Source: Nectonema munidae
Taxonomy: Eukaryota > Nematomorpha > Nectonematoida > Nectonematidae
Assembly (NCBI GenBank): GCA_030549495.1
Contig: JAUIRK010000305.1
Coordinates: 310,001-374,000, forward strand
Direction of reading: 5' to 3'
Length of the DNA: 64,000 nucleotides
The first letter of the stretch is position 1, and the number at the start of each line of letters is the position of its first letter. Shown in pieces: positions 26,911 through 40,469 of this stretch. A program made the position numbers and the translations under genes. The notes under the pieces were generated by a model. That model saw nothing but the letters and a program-made list of their open reading frames with translations. It was not told the DNA's origin and ran no database searches.

Positions 26911-28830
26911 GTACTCCTTTTTTGATCAAAACTTTTAATTGTATTTATTTTTACTTTCTAAACCCCAATGATTATATTAATAGAAAATTAAGTCTAAACA
27001 TGTGTATTGGAGCATTAAATCTCTTAGACAGTCAACAGGACTCCGATTAAACGTTCTTGCCTTTATATCTTTTCTAATATAATTTATAAAAAAGCATCGA
27101 AATGTGTCGCGTCTATTTTTGTTGTAATTTTCATCAAAACTTGAACCGTAATCATTTCAACAAAGAAGTAAAATTTTGAGTGAATAAGAATAAAAAATTG
27201 GATTTGGGTTTCACTTTGTTTTCTTCACAATTCTTTATTCAGGCAATTCTCTCACGTCGAAATTTACAGTTACAAGCAATTTTTAAAAGTTTTATTTTTT
27301 GTTAGGGTAACATATCAAGTTATAACATTTAATTTATACTTTAAAAAATGTAGCCAATATTCGTCTCTAGAGTATCCATGTATCAATTATTTGTTAACTC
27401 ATCATCAATTTTTTTGAAGAGTAATCTACTCAAATTAATTATTTTTAATTGTTAATAACACACAACAGTACAGATGAAAAAAAGTAATTCGAGATATAAT
27501 AGCCTTGAAAAGAGATCGATATTTTTTTTTGTTAAAATTTGTTTAGAAGTTTATGTGAGTTAATTAATTATATTACGATATACCTTTGTCGTTAATAAAA
27601 TAGGCTTACGCTCTTTGTTTTTATTGTGAAGCCTCGACTTACGCCATTTTGTTTTCTTCTACTTTTGCGATAATTAAAATATGCCAGAATTTTTTAATTT
27701 CAAAATTCTAAAATAAGCATCGGGTGAAATCTAGGTGATGAAGATTTTATCGAAAAAGTCGAGATATCTTGAAATAAACCCACTCTTTTCATTTTATTTG
27801 AATTACGACTACCGACTTCGCCGTAGCTATTATTATTATTATTGAAGCTTTTAGAAAATTATCTTTTCACAAACAACGTATAAATTAGACATGGTAGCCA
27901 AAATTTATAAAAATGTCTTATGAAATCGTATTAATCCTTCATTACGATTTTTTCGGACATTTCAATCTTATTATATTTCGTGAACTTTTTTTCTAACCAC
28001 TATCAGTGATTTCAAAAATGTGGAATGAGCCTGCCCCATTTAAAGAGAGTTTTGGGATAAAATTTCTAATGAGGGCTTAAGATGAGAAGGGAGTTTAGGT
28101 AATAAAATTGTTAAATCTTCAATAATCTTTAAAAGTTCATAAAAAAAGAAAAATTTAAAAAATAAGAGAAAAAATTATATATTTGAAGATTATGGACACT
28201 GTATAAGAGAATTTCACAACCGGTTTAGAAGTACTATTATCTTCCTTGACGAGTGGTAAATATAATGACTTCTTGAATTTGTTCAAGAATAAGTTTGTTT
28301 AACTTTAAAAATATTATTTGATAAATCTGCTTCTTTTTCAAAAGGATATTTTTGCCGCGAATTTTTAACACTTTCTGCGATAAAATCAGCAAGCTTGTCG
28401 ATTGCAATTTATTGTCCCCTTTAAAACCTAAAGTTAGGTAACTTGTGAAATGCATATCTCAAATTAATAGGAACAATCCTTTTCCAATATTCTTTATAGT
28501 ACAATTTTTAAATATTGCTAAATAAATTAACATACGTTATTCAAGTAAACATGGGATTGATATTTTTTAATATAATAAAAGAGGTCGGGTGGAACTAAAA
28601 AAGGGGCGTAGGAAAAAAATATTTGAGGACTAGTGATTTATATTATAATTATTGGTCATTGTATATTTAATATAATGATATTGAACTTAATATATGCTAT
28701 CATATACATACATTGTATACCATGTTACACGTTAATGACGCGCATATATTTGCTCTTTACAAATGACCCTGATTTATATTGTTTGCACTCTAAACTTAAG
28801 TCAATAAAGCATGAAGGGAATAATATCCTT

Positions 28831-28859
28831 AGATAGATAGATAGATAGATAGATAGATA
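28831..28859. repeat. (AGAT)n microsatellite
   Basis: Seven uninterrupted AGAT units followed by AT dinucleotides. Confidence 0.9.
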
Positions 28860-31800
28860 TATATGGATGAATCTATTTGTCAAGACTAATGATCCCTTTC
28901 GTGAAAGTTGGAGAGTATACTACGACATAACACTATTTTGAATTAACGTGGTGCATAAAATTGAATTCAGAATAATGATTTATACGATGGAACGCTTTCA
29001 AAATGGGATCCAAACCTTACTAGAAGTTTGAGCTTTCGTAAACTATTGTTTGATTGAGGCGTGTACGTATATTAATGGAAAAAAGAAGAAACTGTTCGAT
29101 GCCTCTTGGGTAGTTTATTATTGCGCGATGATATTGACCTTTAAAAGTTTTCATTTCCAATAATTGCACATTTTAATCCACCTGATCAAACGAAGAACAA
29201 GCACCTTGAACATTTTAGGATGTTTGTTCTTTGTATGAACACTTGAGCTTTCTTCATATAATACATTAAGATTCTTGATCTTCATGGGTCCGTCCACCTT
29301 TCGCCCTATGAAGTTTATATTATTCCAACGCTTTTTATTCTAATTCAAGCTAAGTTATTTTACTGATCATTTTGCCAAACAATTATTTAAATTTTTGATC
29401 TAACGATATTTGAAAAAAACACTTTTAAATTTATTTATTTTTATAATATATTTCGACATCATTTTCATTTTATTTAGTTTGACTTATCATTATTAGTGTT
29501 TTGAAAAAGTGGGCATCATTTTGCTTTTACTTAGAGGCATAGAATTATTTATTGATTTTTGTATATATGTATTTGTATATATGCTAAGGATTATAACTTT
29601 AATTTCGTTCAGGAATATCTCTTAAATTCATCCAATTTAATAATGGGCACACACGATTCGTTAAAATCAAGTATAGACAGTAAGCGCATTGATTTTGTAA
29701 GTAATCTAATAATAATAGTAGTTTTGTACCAATAGTCTTTTATTTAGTTAGTTAACTGGACTGATTCGTTCAATTCGATCAATTTATAAAATTAGGCATT
29801 GCCTTTTTTTTATATATATTTTTGCTGTGGGTATTCTTTTTTATTTTTTTTTCTGTTTATTTTTAAGTTTTTTTTCATATACATATATATCGCGTTTTTT
29901 ATTTCTATGAAAACTCCTAATAGTTATTTTCTTTTTCATTATTCATAAAGAAACCGCGGTTGAGTAATATTTCTGTCTAAACTAGAGGAAAATTTGTTTT
30001 TTTCATTTGAAATTTTTACTTACACATGTCACTCAATTTGTTACTTACCTGTAAAAATACTCTCCATACTACTATAATTTTTATTATCATCATCATCATC
30101 TTTATCTCAATCTTGTCAAGTTATGGAAGGAAGGAATTAAATGTCATGCATCTAATTCAAAGATCAAGAAGCCCTCATCTCTTTTCGTGTGTTTCAAGGA
30201 TTGTGTATATCAAATGATTTACTTAAGGTTAATGTTATTTATAGCATTAATCTTGCATTTGTGTGCCGCGTGCTGAATAATATGTCATTTCCGTGTTTTC
30301 TTTGACTCTGTGACCTTGTTCTTATACTTCACACTGACATATACGCGCATAGCGTTCATACATCTCCATTCAGTGTATGAGAAGTGAGTAGGAGGCATCC
30401 ATCATCCTCACTTTTACGGATAGAAGAGATAAACTACTACTTTGGCAAATCATTTCATTTTGAATAAGTAAATGTATTTTTGAAAGTGCCTATGCAACAG
30501 TGGAATGTTTGTTACGTAGTTGTCACCGGTAGTGCTATCCACGTATGGAATGTTCTTCCAACTACTGTACTGGGGATATAGCGATGACAAGAATATGGAC
30601 AGAACTGTTTGTACTGGACCCGCAACTGAATCTTCAATCGCAGGCTACTTCCCTAAACTAAGGAGTTTTAAGCCACGCCGATTTTTTGATACGTACAATA
30701 CAAACACGGGATTTGTATCAGAGAAGCTGTAACTGGTCAGTTTTATTCCAAGCTGCACACAAATAAGCGCCAAATTGTGCGTATAAGAGAAATTTAGAAA
30801 GGTTAGTTATGCTGAACAAATTTTTGGCGTTGCTGCCAAAGCCGATATAAAGGCCACAGATATCGCCGATCTCAGGAGACATTAAAAATTGAGAATGCAA
30901 CTAGTTTATTTATTAAAAAGAATTTACAGACGCACATGAATACTCGGGTCGTTAACCGCTTTATACAAATCAAGTAAAAGTTTTTAAACACTTACATATA
31001 ACACTTTATAGTGGCCATGTAAAATATGAGGTGTCTGAAACAATTTTCTTCAAAAGAATTTTTTTACTTCGGAGATGAGTGTTCCCAACATATGTGCCAT
31101 GGCAAATAGGGGTTTTGTAAGATTGGTTGAAAGGTCTCATCAAATAAATTTATTTTGGTTTAAATTATTTTTCTGCTTTAAAAACCTGACTTTGAGCTAA
31201 TCTAACTATGCCAATGCAGTTTTATGCTTTGTAATGTCAACTTATACACATTTGCATCGTTTATATTTTTTTATCTTCATATTATCTTTTATATTGTTAC
31301 CAATATATAATGTATTTTGTATCAATGTTTTTTTAGTTTAAAGATTTTAATCCATTTAGTACTAATGTTCCCAAAGGAAACGTAGACAAACTCTTATTTT
31401 GAATATAATTAAATTGTTATAAATACGTAAAAATCCGCCACTAAATGCGTATTTAATAAACCTATTTGATTGCTCGCTCCTCAAAGAATGTTCGAGTTAA
31501 AAGATAAACCGCAAATTTATTTTTGTAATTCAATCGAAATCTTTTTCTACAGTGTTCCTACTTTATCCAAAGTTTGTTATAGTAATTATTTTTTGAGATT
31601 TAGTTTCACCTTGTTCTTACCTTCATTGATTTAGCTGACAATTTATACGACCATCAGTTTAAACAATAGAATAATGTGAGGGTCAATATTTTTAATGGTA
31701 AGATCATTCGATATTTATTTTAAAAAGACGTCGTGCTGCCTTAAAAGTAGATTGGTTTATTCAGTGTCTTTCAATTGACAGAAAAAATTATTTAAAAAGT

Positions 31801-32182
31801 TTCTGCAAAACAAAAGCAAAGTAACTACAAATTTTCAACTCAGTCAGTAGTGGCTTAAAGGATGCTCTTTTTAAAGAATTTATCACATTTTCCTGTCGAG
31901 TGCTTAGTACTTAGTAGTAATAAGTATTCTTTTGGCTGTCTAAGGCATTTCTCTCTCTCAATGGAATGCTGTTTACATTTCATGCTAGGAGAAAATAAAT
32001 TAACTCTGTTGTTTCTGTAGAAACTATATTCATTAGGCTCTTTGACTGGGCATTTAATCAATCTATTGAAAAGCTTCTAAGTAAATATGTTAATTTTTTT
32101 TTCTAATGTCAATTCAAGTAGTCCGTTTGAAAGTCCTATTTACTAAATAAAACGCTGGTGTTTCGGTGCTAGGCTTGCCTGT

Positions 32183-32390
32183 TCAATTTGGTTTTCTTTG
32201 CATAATTGTGTCTGCCGCATCTACGTGGAATGCTTGGTTGTGTTTCAGCGTCATAACAAAGCAACTCTCGTAAAACATCATTTGAAAGCCCCCTGCCCAA
32301 TAAGAAACGTTTTTGGGTCCAGAATCGGCATGCCATTTGGTAAAGAAGCATAATTTGTCCACTTCCCACCCAGGCACGTCTCTGCACTAT
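32183..32390 (-). pseudogene. possible LINE fragment (weak)
   Basis: The minus-strand frame DVPGWEVDKLCFFTKWHADS .. LKHNQAFHVDA resembles the PGWN....W...G.P....L...N...RADA linker found between endonuclease and reverse transcriptase in some non-LTR elements. Spacing roughly agrees, identity is low, and neither flanking domain is seen. It could be coincidence. Confidence 0.2.
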
Positions 32391-34635
32391 AAGGATTTAA
32401 TCTTGACCGCGGTAGAAATTGGGGAGAATACAAATCAGTGTTTATGAAGGGAACACTCGTTCTTTCAAAGGAGATATGTGGGGTTTAGGGTTAAATTGAC
32501 TTCGAGCTTGGTGGAGATAGTTTGGTGGCGTTTGAAATAACATGCAAATTAAGTTGGGATTATTTTTCAATGAAAACAGCTCTCGTTTGTTATTATTTCT
32601 ATGGAGAAAGGTGTTGATGAGCATCACCACCTTTTTTTGTCCTCTTCAGTTTCAAACCGTTAACTAGTCTCTCTTTTTTTTGTAAATTGTCTAGCACCCA
32701 ACAACTACATAACTCAACTAGAATGGAGAGATGTATTGATTGTATATACAACATTAGTATATAAAAAATATATATTTTTTTAATAAGCCTTAATTTTTAC
32801 TCACATTTGTTCACTCAAGCAGCGCACTTCCTCATGTTTAGTTGTAATTTAAATGTACAATGATATTTATTTTGCTGTGATAATTCCAAGTTGGTTCTAT
32901 ATAATCATCAGCCATGCGAGTTAAAGTCTTAGTACAACAAGGAATACAATATCAATTACCCAGTTTTCTTTACTTTGAGCAGTAAAGAAGCAGAGAGATC
33001 AAAGGAAAATTAACTGCAATTAGTTTGGATTCAGTATCGGTCAATGCATATCAATTTATACGAAAGAATAACTTAAATTCAATGATAAAACACACTTTTA
33101 ATAGCAACACTAATTTTTGTTACTTCCTTCAGGTCTCACCAATCTACAAATGAATGAAAAACAACGCTATTTATTCCTCTTTTAAAAGTTTTGAAAATTT
33201 AGATTGAGCATTTTTCCCTGTGCATCTTAGTCGATCTATCTCTCTCTCTCTTGTTTCTGTTGTGGTGTGTGAAAGTGATTTGGAGGCATTTTGATGATGT
33301 ATTTATTAGCAATGCTACTAGTAACAAGATATGCTGTGTTTACTCATCTTCTTCAGCTCTGCTCCCTGATAGTCAAAATTGTTCGTTTCTCTAAATTAAT
33401 TATAGTATTTGTATCTTTGCAATAATTAAGATGGAGATAATTTCTTTGTGCTTTTCTTCTCGGCAAAATCTCTTCGTTATTATACATTCTTGCTTTTAGA
33501 AAGCTGCTTTTGTGACCTTGAAGAAGAAAGCCGTACTGAATGTGGAGTACAATATTTTTTGGTATTTACATGCAATCTCTAACATGTACTATGAATATAA
33601 CTAGTACATTCTTGTCTTCCTTACATCCACTCTCACTCATATCTCTCACTATATAAGAGATGTGCTCGTATATTATGTATTCATCATATCCTTCTTCCTT
33701 TCAAGCTTCTGTTTTTCATCTTATTTTTTAGAAATTCTTCTTCCAGTGTTCCTCCTCATCTATAGACTCCTTCACCACTACCACACAATATCGTAATAAA
33801 AGTGTCATTCAAGCGTGTTTATAATACTTTTTTAACTTGGCTTTAGAAATAAAATCTTTTTCTAATTAGACAGAGATAACATCATTAGGAGAGATGCTAA
33901 AAAATATGCGTGTAAAATGTAACAACCGACAGTATGTTCTCGTGTTATCCGCATCTGTTGAAAATATATATACCTGTATCGAAAAATGTTTAGCAAAATA
34001 AATATGTTGTTGCCTTGAGTTTTAAGTGATGCGCTCTCTTTTCATTTAATTAATTGATGTGCATATTTTTTTAAATTAATTACAATGATAAGTAACTCTA
34101 TTTCAAATCTAATAAATCTTTATGTCTTTGACATTTTACTGAATTGAACTTTATTTATTTATATATTATAAAATTGCAAAAGAAATTATCAAATTTGGTA
34201 TGATGAAAAGTATTCATAAATAAATTCTACCAACTATGAATATGTGTAATAATAGGCTTATAGCTAATGAATTTTACTAAATTTAACCATTACTTAAATG
34301 AATTGGTTATTTACGCTCTATGCTCATCATATATTTTGAGCACCTCCTCTCTACAAGGATAAGTATGGCAAGCGAAACGATCTCAGCCAACTTGGTGTAG
34401 GGGAAATCCACATTAGATAAAAAAAAAATAGAGCAATGATGATCAAATGTCGTATGTCAGATTGTATATATGACGACTGGCTCTGATACGACATGCTTTT
34501 AGATCCCAATTCAGTATCAAATCTTAATGCTATAACTTCTCCTTTCTGAGTGGCTCAATTATGTTGTTGTTGCTCCCTCCCTAAGATTAGGGTATCTCAA
34601 TAAAATCGTGTTGTGTTTGTCAAAATTCTTTTAAC

Positions 34636-34692
34636 TGAGCAAACAAAAGTTCATATCTGGTTAAGGCGCAATTGTGTCGTCTCTATGAAAGC
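34636..34692 (+). repeat. tRNA-derived SINE, 3' fragment
   Basis: GAGCAAACAAAAGTTCATAT followed by GGCGCAATTGTGTCGTCTCT matches the tail half of the SINE at 3719-3872; the tRNA-like head is missing. Confidence 0.5.
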
Positions 34693-35130
34693 ACTTTAAG
34701 TTATTATTAAAAAGACTTATGAGTAGAAATATATCGCACACAAAAATTCAATGTCCATGGTATGTGTTAAAATGTGTCTATCATTCTAGTGTTGATTTTT
34801 CACATATCGCCTTCCTTTTTCCAATTTTAACCAGTTTCTCCAGATTGTCGCGTAGGAGTGCCCTGAGTTATACTTTGAATTCGAGGTTAGATCTTCATCA
34901 AACTTAGTAAATTTTAATTTATTTGTTCTTAATTTTTTCACATCAAGTTTTATACTACTCACACATTCATCAATGAATCTGTCCATGTTAGCGAATTTTC
35001 TACCTTATATTTGTTTCAAAATTTTAAAAGTGTTTATTCTTTGATGTATCATTTAAAAATCTTCTCGCCTAACGTGCTAGCTTTGTAGCTGAAATCTCAT
35101 TATCAAAACATAACTAATAACATATTTTAG

Positions 35131-35556
35131 AGTGTTTTGGTTCTGCAACAAGTCAAAACATGAGCATGCCTAACCCGGTTGTTGCTAATCCTAGTCTAAA
35201 TTATCTTTCACCGTACAACTACACTAATAACAGCCTTAGTCAAATGGGTGCGCTTCAACCGCACTCTCAGTCACCACGTGCCTTCAGTTGCTCATTGCCT
35301 TCTACACCAGTGTTAACATCTAGTCACAGAAATCCTTCGTCATCTCCCAGCGATTTCATTATAAATCACTCTGACACTTCCCTAAACCACTCCAACAGCA
35401 CAAATAGTCCAGTGGGTGGAGGATATGGCTCGCTATTTTCCCCATCACTGGAGTCCACCTTTTCTTTTACCGACTCATTTCTCAGTCAAGACGTTAGTGA
35501 AGAAAAATACTCCCGAAAGGTTTTTGTTGGAGGCCTGCCTCCTGACATTGATGAAG
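35131..35556 (+). CDS. CPEB exon 3 (end of linker and start of RRM1)
   Basis: Acceptor CATATTTTAG|AG, donor GATGAAG|GTAAGA; enters with two bases, leaves with one. It encodes a Ser/Asn/Pro-rich segment (MSMPNPVVANPSLNYLSPYN and PSTPVLTSSHRNPSSSPSDF), a conserved pre-RRM stretch (FSFTDSFLSQDVSEEKYSRK), and the first strand and RNP2-like hexamer of RRM1 (KVFVGGLPPDIDE). RRM1 supplies most of the RNA-binding affinity in this family. This exon fixes the gene identity. Confidence 0.92.
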
Positions 35557-36361
35557 GTAAGATTTATATTTTAATTTTCGCATTTTTATAGCCTAGCCCA
35601 GATGTAAACTTTTTGAAGTTGCTATAGGAAATAAAATATTATTTTATACGAATACCCGAGAACATTGTTTGCTTTGAAGAATGAAAAAGAACAACTTTGA
35701 GTGAACTAAAAATATTGAAGTAAACCAACGTCCTAAAGTACTTAGGCACACACTCATTTTTATATAACATGCAGTTATGCACAGATGAGGAACGCTCTTA
35801 AGTATTCTTGCGCTTCGAGCGAAAACGCTAGAGTAGCTGGCAATAGGTACTTATCAAATAAGCGCATACTTTGTATGTCTGTAGACCTGCGTGTTTATGT
35901 CTATGTTTTTTTGTGTGGCATGCTTGAGTTTCTTAACTATGACAGTGTGTGTGTACTGTATTCTTATGATTTCACTGGAATATTTAAAAAATACTTCACT
36001 TTTTTTGAATGCACCACTACACTTTTGTTACCAGAAATTAATTATTCAAAATGTGTGTTTTTGAATTGTAGGTATGCTTCGCTTTTTTATTGTGAACCTA
36101 TAGGACACTGTTGTTTCAGTTCTTATGTTTTAACCTGAATATTCAAAAATATTACTGCACTTTTTTTTTGAATTTCTCACAATTTTTCAAAGTTGTGACC
36201 TTCAAAAATGTACTATTTAAAAACTATGTCTAAATTTTAGGCATATTTTAATTTTTTTATTGTTGGTATTGCGCATCCAATAAAAGAATACTTTTTCATA
36301 ATTGTATGTATAGGGATTGCCTATAGCCGTATATATTGAGCGCTGATCATTTTTATGGATG

Positions 36362-36462
36362 CCCATTTTAGACCAAAGTTTCTAAAGAGAACGCATAACT
36401 TTCAATGAAATTAAACAGGAACCACTAATTAAAGTCGAATGCTTTGTTTGGTCGTAAATGGG
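36362..36462. mobile_element. TTAA-type MITE, left of a pair
   Basis: 101 bp. Left end CCCATTTTAGACCAAAG, inverted right end CCCATTTACGACCAAACAAAG. The right side abuts TTAA at 36463-36466; the left flank is GATG rather than TTAA, so the left target copy is mutated or lost. Confidence 0.65.
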
Positions 36463-36466
36463 TTAA

Positions 36467-36596
36467 CCCGTAAACGACCAGAATAATAATCAGACGATTC
36501 TAATATAAAGCAGAAGATTGTATTAAAGAGCATTGATAAACGCAGACGATTTTATTTTTGTAATGTTGACATATGTCGACTGTGGTCGATAACCGG
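36467..36596. mobile_element. TTAA-type MITE, right of a pair
   Basis: 130 bp, between TTAA at 36463-36466 and TTAA at 36597-36600. Left end CCCGTAAACGACCAGAATAA, inverted right end CCGGTTATCGACCACAGTCG. It shares its left TTAA with the neighbouring MITE, creating the palindrome GGTCGTAAATGGGTTAACCC-GTAAACGACC. Confidence 0.75.
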
Positions 36597-37339
36597 TTAA
36601 TTACTTAGTGCCGTTCGCTTTATCTCGAATCAAATGGCCCCTTGATCCAATCGAAGATCAAGGAGGTTATATTAGTTTAATAGGTTAATTTTAATTTTAT
36701 AGTGTGTATCCTAATATATTGAGATGTTTGAGATTGAGTATTTCTTATTAACATAGGGTTCCTCACAATCTGGGCGGTTTTAAGCCTTTTAAGAGCAATG
36801 TTGCTAGAAATGAAAATCGTCTACTTAAAACATATGACATTCCATTGCAAAAGAAAGCTGTTGATTAGTATTCAAAATTCTCCTCAAAGGGCTATCGTTT
36901 GGAGTTTGCACGATGAAACAATTTATGGAGAATGGAGCGATCTAAAATTTTAGGAGGCGAGAAAAAAGGACTGGAAGAATCTTTTTTCAGTGCTTCCGCT
37001 TAATTGATTCATCATTAGAGAAATTTTAAATACCATTTTAATCATACAAAATAAAGCACAAGTTTCAGATTATGTGATGGGCATTTTTAAAAGTTTTTTT
37101 CTCATATCTAATACTAAGCTCTTATTCTATGTATCTTCGCCACCTTCCCAAGTGTCGCCTCTGGGCATATGCTATTTTTGACCCCCCTCCCCTCATGAAG
37201 ACCTTGGATAGATATGAGGTAGTAGTATCATGGGCGTATTAAAGTGCCCTTTATTGGGACATGCCATGCTCCTTTCTTCTTTTAGAATAGTCAAAAAAAA
37301 ATTAAGATACCTATTGGAAATCAGAACATATGTTTATAT

Positions 37340-37378
37340 CAGGGGCGCACATCCTCAAAATTTCGGGGGGGGGGGGGG
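37340..37378. repeat. hAT-like end followed by a 14-G run
   Basis: CAGGGGCGCACATCCTCAAA followed by 14 G. The start matches the left end of the hAT-type MITE at 53417 (CAGAGGCGCACATCCTCAAA). No partner end was found nearby. Confidence 0.5.
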
Positions 37379-37551
37379 TGGAGCGAACTCTTTTTTATAT
37401 ATAATTTTTAAAATTGGAAAAAAAGATTTTATATATTCATTCTAAGACTTAACCTTAAAACAAGAAAATTAGTATCGAAAATCTACTCAGAAGACAAACA
37501 AGTCTAATAAATGCTATAAAAAAATATATAATTCAGAAAATTGAAAATTAT

Positions 37552-37790
37552 GAAATCCCCTGCTATTATGAAGTTTACTAATCGTAAAGCTAACGATATA
37601 AATAATGGAAATCCCCTGCTATTATGAAGTTTACTAATCGTAAAGCTAACGATATAAATAATGGAAATCCCCTGCTATTATGAAGTTTACTAGTCGTAAA
37701 GCTAACGATATAAGATATAATTTCATGTCTGTTAGAAAGAACGCAATGATTCCTAATTATATGAAAAACCCCTGATTTGTATGTTCTTCA
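37552..37790 (+). pseudogene. piggyBac scrap, tandemly triplicated
   Basis: A 56-bp unit starting GAAATCCCCTGCTATTATGA occurs three times (37552, 37608, 37664). After the third copy the sequence reads FTSRKANDIRYNFMSVRKNA, the same piggyBac segment as FTNRKANDIRYTFMSARKNV on the minus strand near 42500. It is therefore a fragment of the same subfamily that was locally amplified. A short frame (LDWFDELENVKKNSLILREY) follows to 37947 without recognised homology. Confidence 0.7.
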
Positions 37791-37959
37791 ATAGTTAAAA
37801 ATTTTCAATCACTACAAACCTTTAGACTGGTTTGATGAATTGGAGAATGTTAAAAAAAATAGTTTAATTTTGAGAGAATACAAAAATAGAAAGGGTCATT
37901 ATGTTGTTGATACTGCTAATACCATATCTCTTTCCTATAACATCTGAATGTCCGTTATC

Positions 37960-38165
37960 AACGAAATGGTTCAAAAAAAAAAACTTCAAAAAAAAAAATG
38001 GAAAAAAAATAAAAAAAATAATTAATAAAAAAAAAGGGAAAAAACAACTATATAATTATTTTTTAATTTAATTTATTGATGGGATAAAAAACAAAAAATT
38101 TCCCCTTTTTTAAATTATTAAAAAAAAAATTTTTTTTTTTAATTTTTTTTTTTAACAAAAAAATA
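37960..38165. repeat. A/T homopolymer-rich block
   Basis: Runs of A (8-11) alternate with runs of T (8-12), with few other bases. Either low-complexity decay or a region with unreliable homopolymer lengths. Confidence 0.6.
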
Positions 38166-39572
38166 ATAAATTTTTCGAAATGTCATTTTCGCACAGAGAT
38201 AATCGATTCTCCCACTTTTGGAAAACCCTGATAATTTTTAATGTCTGATATAATTCACTTAATTTCTTCTTGTTGATATTTTTTATGGACGAAAAATTTT
38301 TATTTTCAATATTTTAAAGCGCCACGTAGGATCTCAGTCGTATGAATTCAGTCATGCCAAAATTTCATGCGTTTGTATAAAGGCTTCATCTCTGAACAAA
38401 TTTTTTGCTGTTATATAAGAGTAATCCAAACTTTCTATCAAAATTAAGATAAATTGACTTTTGCCCACTCTTCCCAACCTGTTCAACGAAAACAGAAGTT
38501 ATACCCCACGCCTGTTCTAGTACATAGTTGCTATAATGCTTTTAGAAAAAAAACCATGCAAGCACAACTGGAGCGAATTGAACTAAAATTTCAAAGCGAA
38601 TGAAATATTATAATCCATAAATTATCTTTGCGATCTATAAAAAAAGAAACAAACTCAAGCAAGGGATGAAAGCGAAACTGTCAAAAAGCATAGGAGGGAT
38701 TATTTATCGTTTATTACTCATGCAGCTGCCTGCAGTGTTCCTCCGAAGATTTCGGAATAAAAGCACACAATATTTAGCGCCAAGAAATAGCAACGGCGTC
38801 ATGAGCTTGGTGCGATTCGAATTATTTGAAGAGCGACCTTGAAATAATGCATGCGTGTGCATGAATGAATGCAAGACTTCTTCATGCTACCGCCTGTTTT
38901 ATCTTAACGAAATTTTGGTGCTGAATATAATGGTAATGGTGAAATATGCTTCTTCTCTCTTGCAAAACCGGTGTTTCATCATCATCATAATGTAAGAATA
39001 ATAACGACGACGTGATGATGAGTGAATTTATTTCTGAATTGTTTTTGTATTCTCTTTTGCATAGTAGCTAGGTCTTTCTGCGCATTTCTTTTTATACATG
39101 TTACGTGTTGGGAGTTGAGTGTGTACGACGCATTTGTGTACTTTTTAAACAATTCATTGCAAAAATCATGATCGATTGCTGAATTGTACTCGCTGAGACT
39201 TTGTAGTCTCTACTATGTTGACCTTGACAAAATATAGATATTTATTGTATTGATTTTACTCATTTTCGTGGAAACGAGCTAAGGCGATGTATGTACTTTG
39301 TTAATAGTGTACGTATATCGATCTAGCAAATTTGTCATAGAATCAAGGCTTTCTTTTTATCTTTCATTTTCCTTTCTTTGTTTTCTATCTAATGACTTTG
39401 ATTTATAGAGTCAGCTCATCGAATGGGGTTCGCTTCCCGCGTTCAGAGTAACGCAGGCTCCTTACATATCAGGGTATTTAGTGTTATTAGTGGTAAAGTT
39501 CCTACCTAGCAATAATTCATATTAAGTTTTAGTTTTTAAAATGACTCTCGTTAATTAGCTTATTATCCGTCA

Positions 39573-39662
39573 GATAATTGTCTGCTTCTTTTTTATGGAT
39601 GTTATGGCGGAGGAATTTCATTTCTTAAGATGCCGGTATCACACTGGTCCTCAAGGGGTTTG
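39573..39662. repeat. dispersed repeat, copy 2
   Basis: Shares about 90 bp (AATTGTCTGCTTCTTTTTT, GAGGAATTTCATTTCTTAAG) with 24684-24795 and ends CTCAAGGGGTT. Confidence 0.5.
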
Positions 39663-40469
39663 GATATTTTTTTGAATGCTTACTTTTTTGCATTTTTTAA
39701 AAGTTTACAAATATATATAAAGGATAACAGAGTGGCATTTCAATAGCAAATTTAATTTTGTACATAAAATTTTTTAATTACCTGTAAATTAAAATTCTAG
39801 TTGATTCGAAGAAAGCTCTTCTTTCTTTTTGCTAGATTGTCGGATCCAACAAAATTAAAAAGTTTAAGTTTTTGAAATATATTTTAAAAATAACATTATC
39901 TAACCGTAACTATAAGTCCAAAAAATTTCTTATTCTTTTTGCAAATATATTATAAAAATAAGGATGTTTAACCCTAACCATGCGCCTAAAAATCTCTTAT
40001 TCTTATCAGGGTTAGATTAAAAGTATACTATGATTTTTTTTTAACAATCTAGTACTTCATTAATAACATAAAGATCATTAAAAATTGCCTCGCTACCCCT
40101 TTTCAAAAACACAATGATTTATACCAAGTTGTCATCCTGTTTTTGTATTTCAAATCAAGCACGTAGTAATAAAAAAGTATAAAATTAAATACATAAAAAG
40201 ACTAGCTATACTGTAGTAATGTGTAATTGAATAAATATTTAAAATCATAATGATCTTTACACCGTTATCAAATCATACATGGAGCAAATTTTAACCCAAA
40301 TGGAATGTAATATGTAATTCTCACCACAAACGCAGTTCCCCCTCCTTTCTCTTCGACAAGTTGAAAAAGACTTTAGCAAAGATTTTTCCTCTTCTCGTTT
40401 ATATTTTGCAATACATGATATGACAGCTCTTCAGCTTCACCCTTCTGTTAAAATTAAATTGTTTTGTAG

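Larger units (their letters stand above)
26911..35130. other. CPEB intron 2 (8.2 kb)
   Basis: Contains a (GATA)n microsatellite (28831-28859), an SINE tail (34636-34692), a possible LINE scrap (32183-32390, minus) and a less AT-rich stretch at 30300-30900 without recognised homology. No further CPEB exon was found, though small alternative exons cannot be excluded. Confidence 0.5.
35557..40469. other. CPEB intron 3 (4.9 kb) with MITE pair and piggyBac scrap
   Basis: Holds two TTAA-type MITEs (36362-36596), a hAT-like end followed by a 14-G run (37340-37378), a triplicated piggyBac scrap (37552-37790), a homopolymer-rich block (37960-38165) and a dispersed repeat (39573-39662). 38600-39350 is less AT-rich, with no recognised feature. 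Confidence 0.5.

Noticed and set aside
39425-39480. Possible tRNA-like B box (GGTTCGCTTCC)
   Set aside because: One mismatch in the box, no A box at the right distance, and no similar copy elsewhere in the window.
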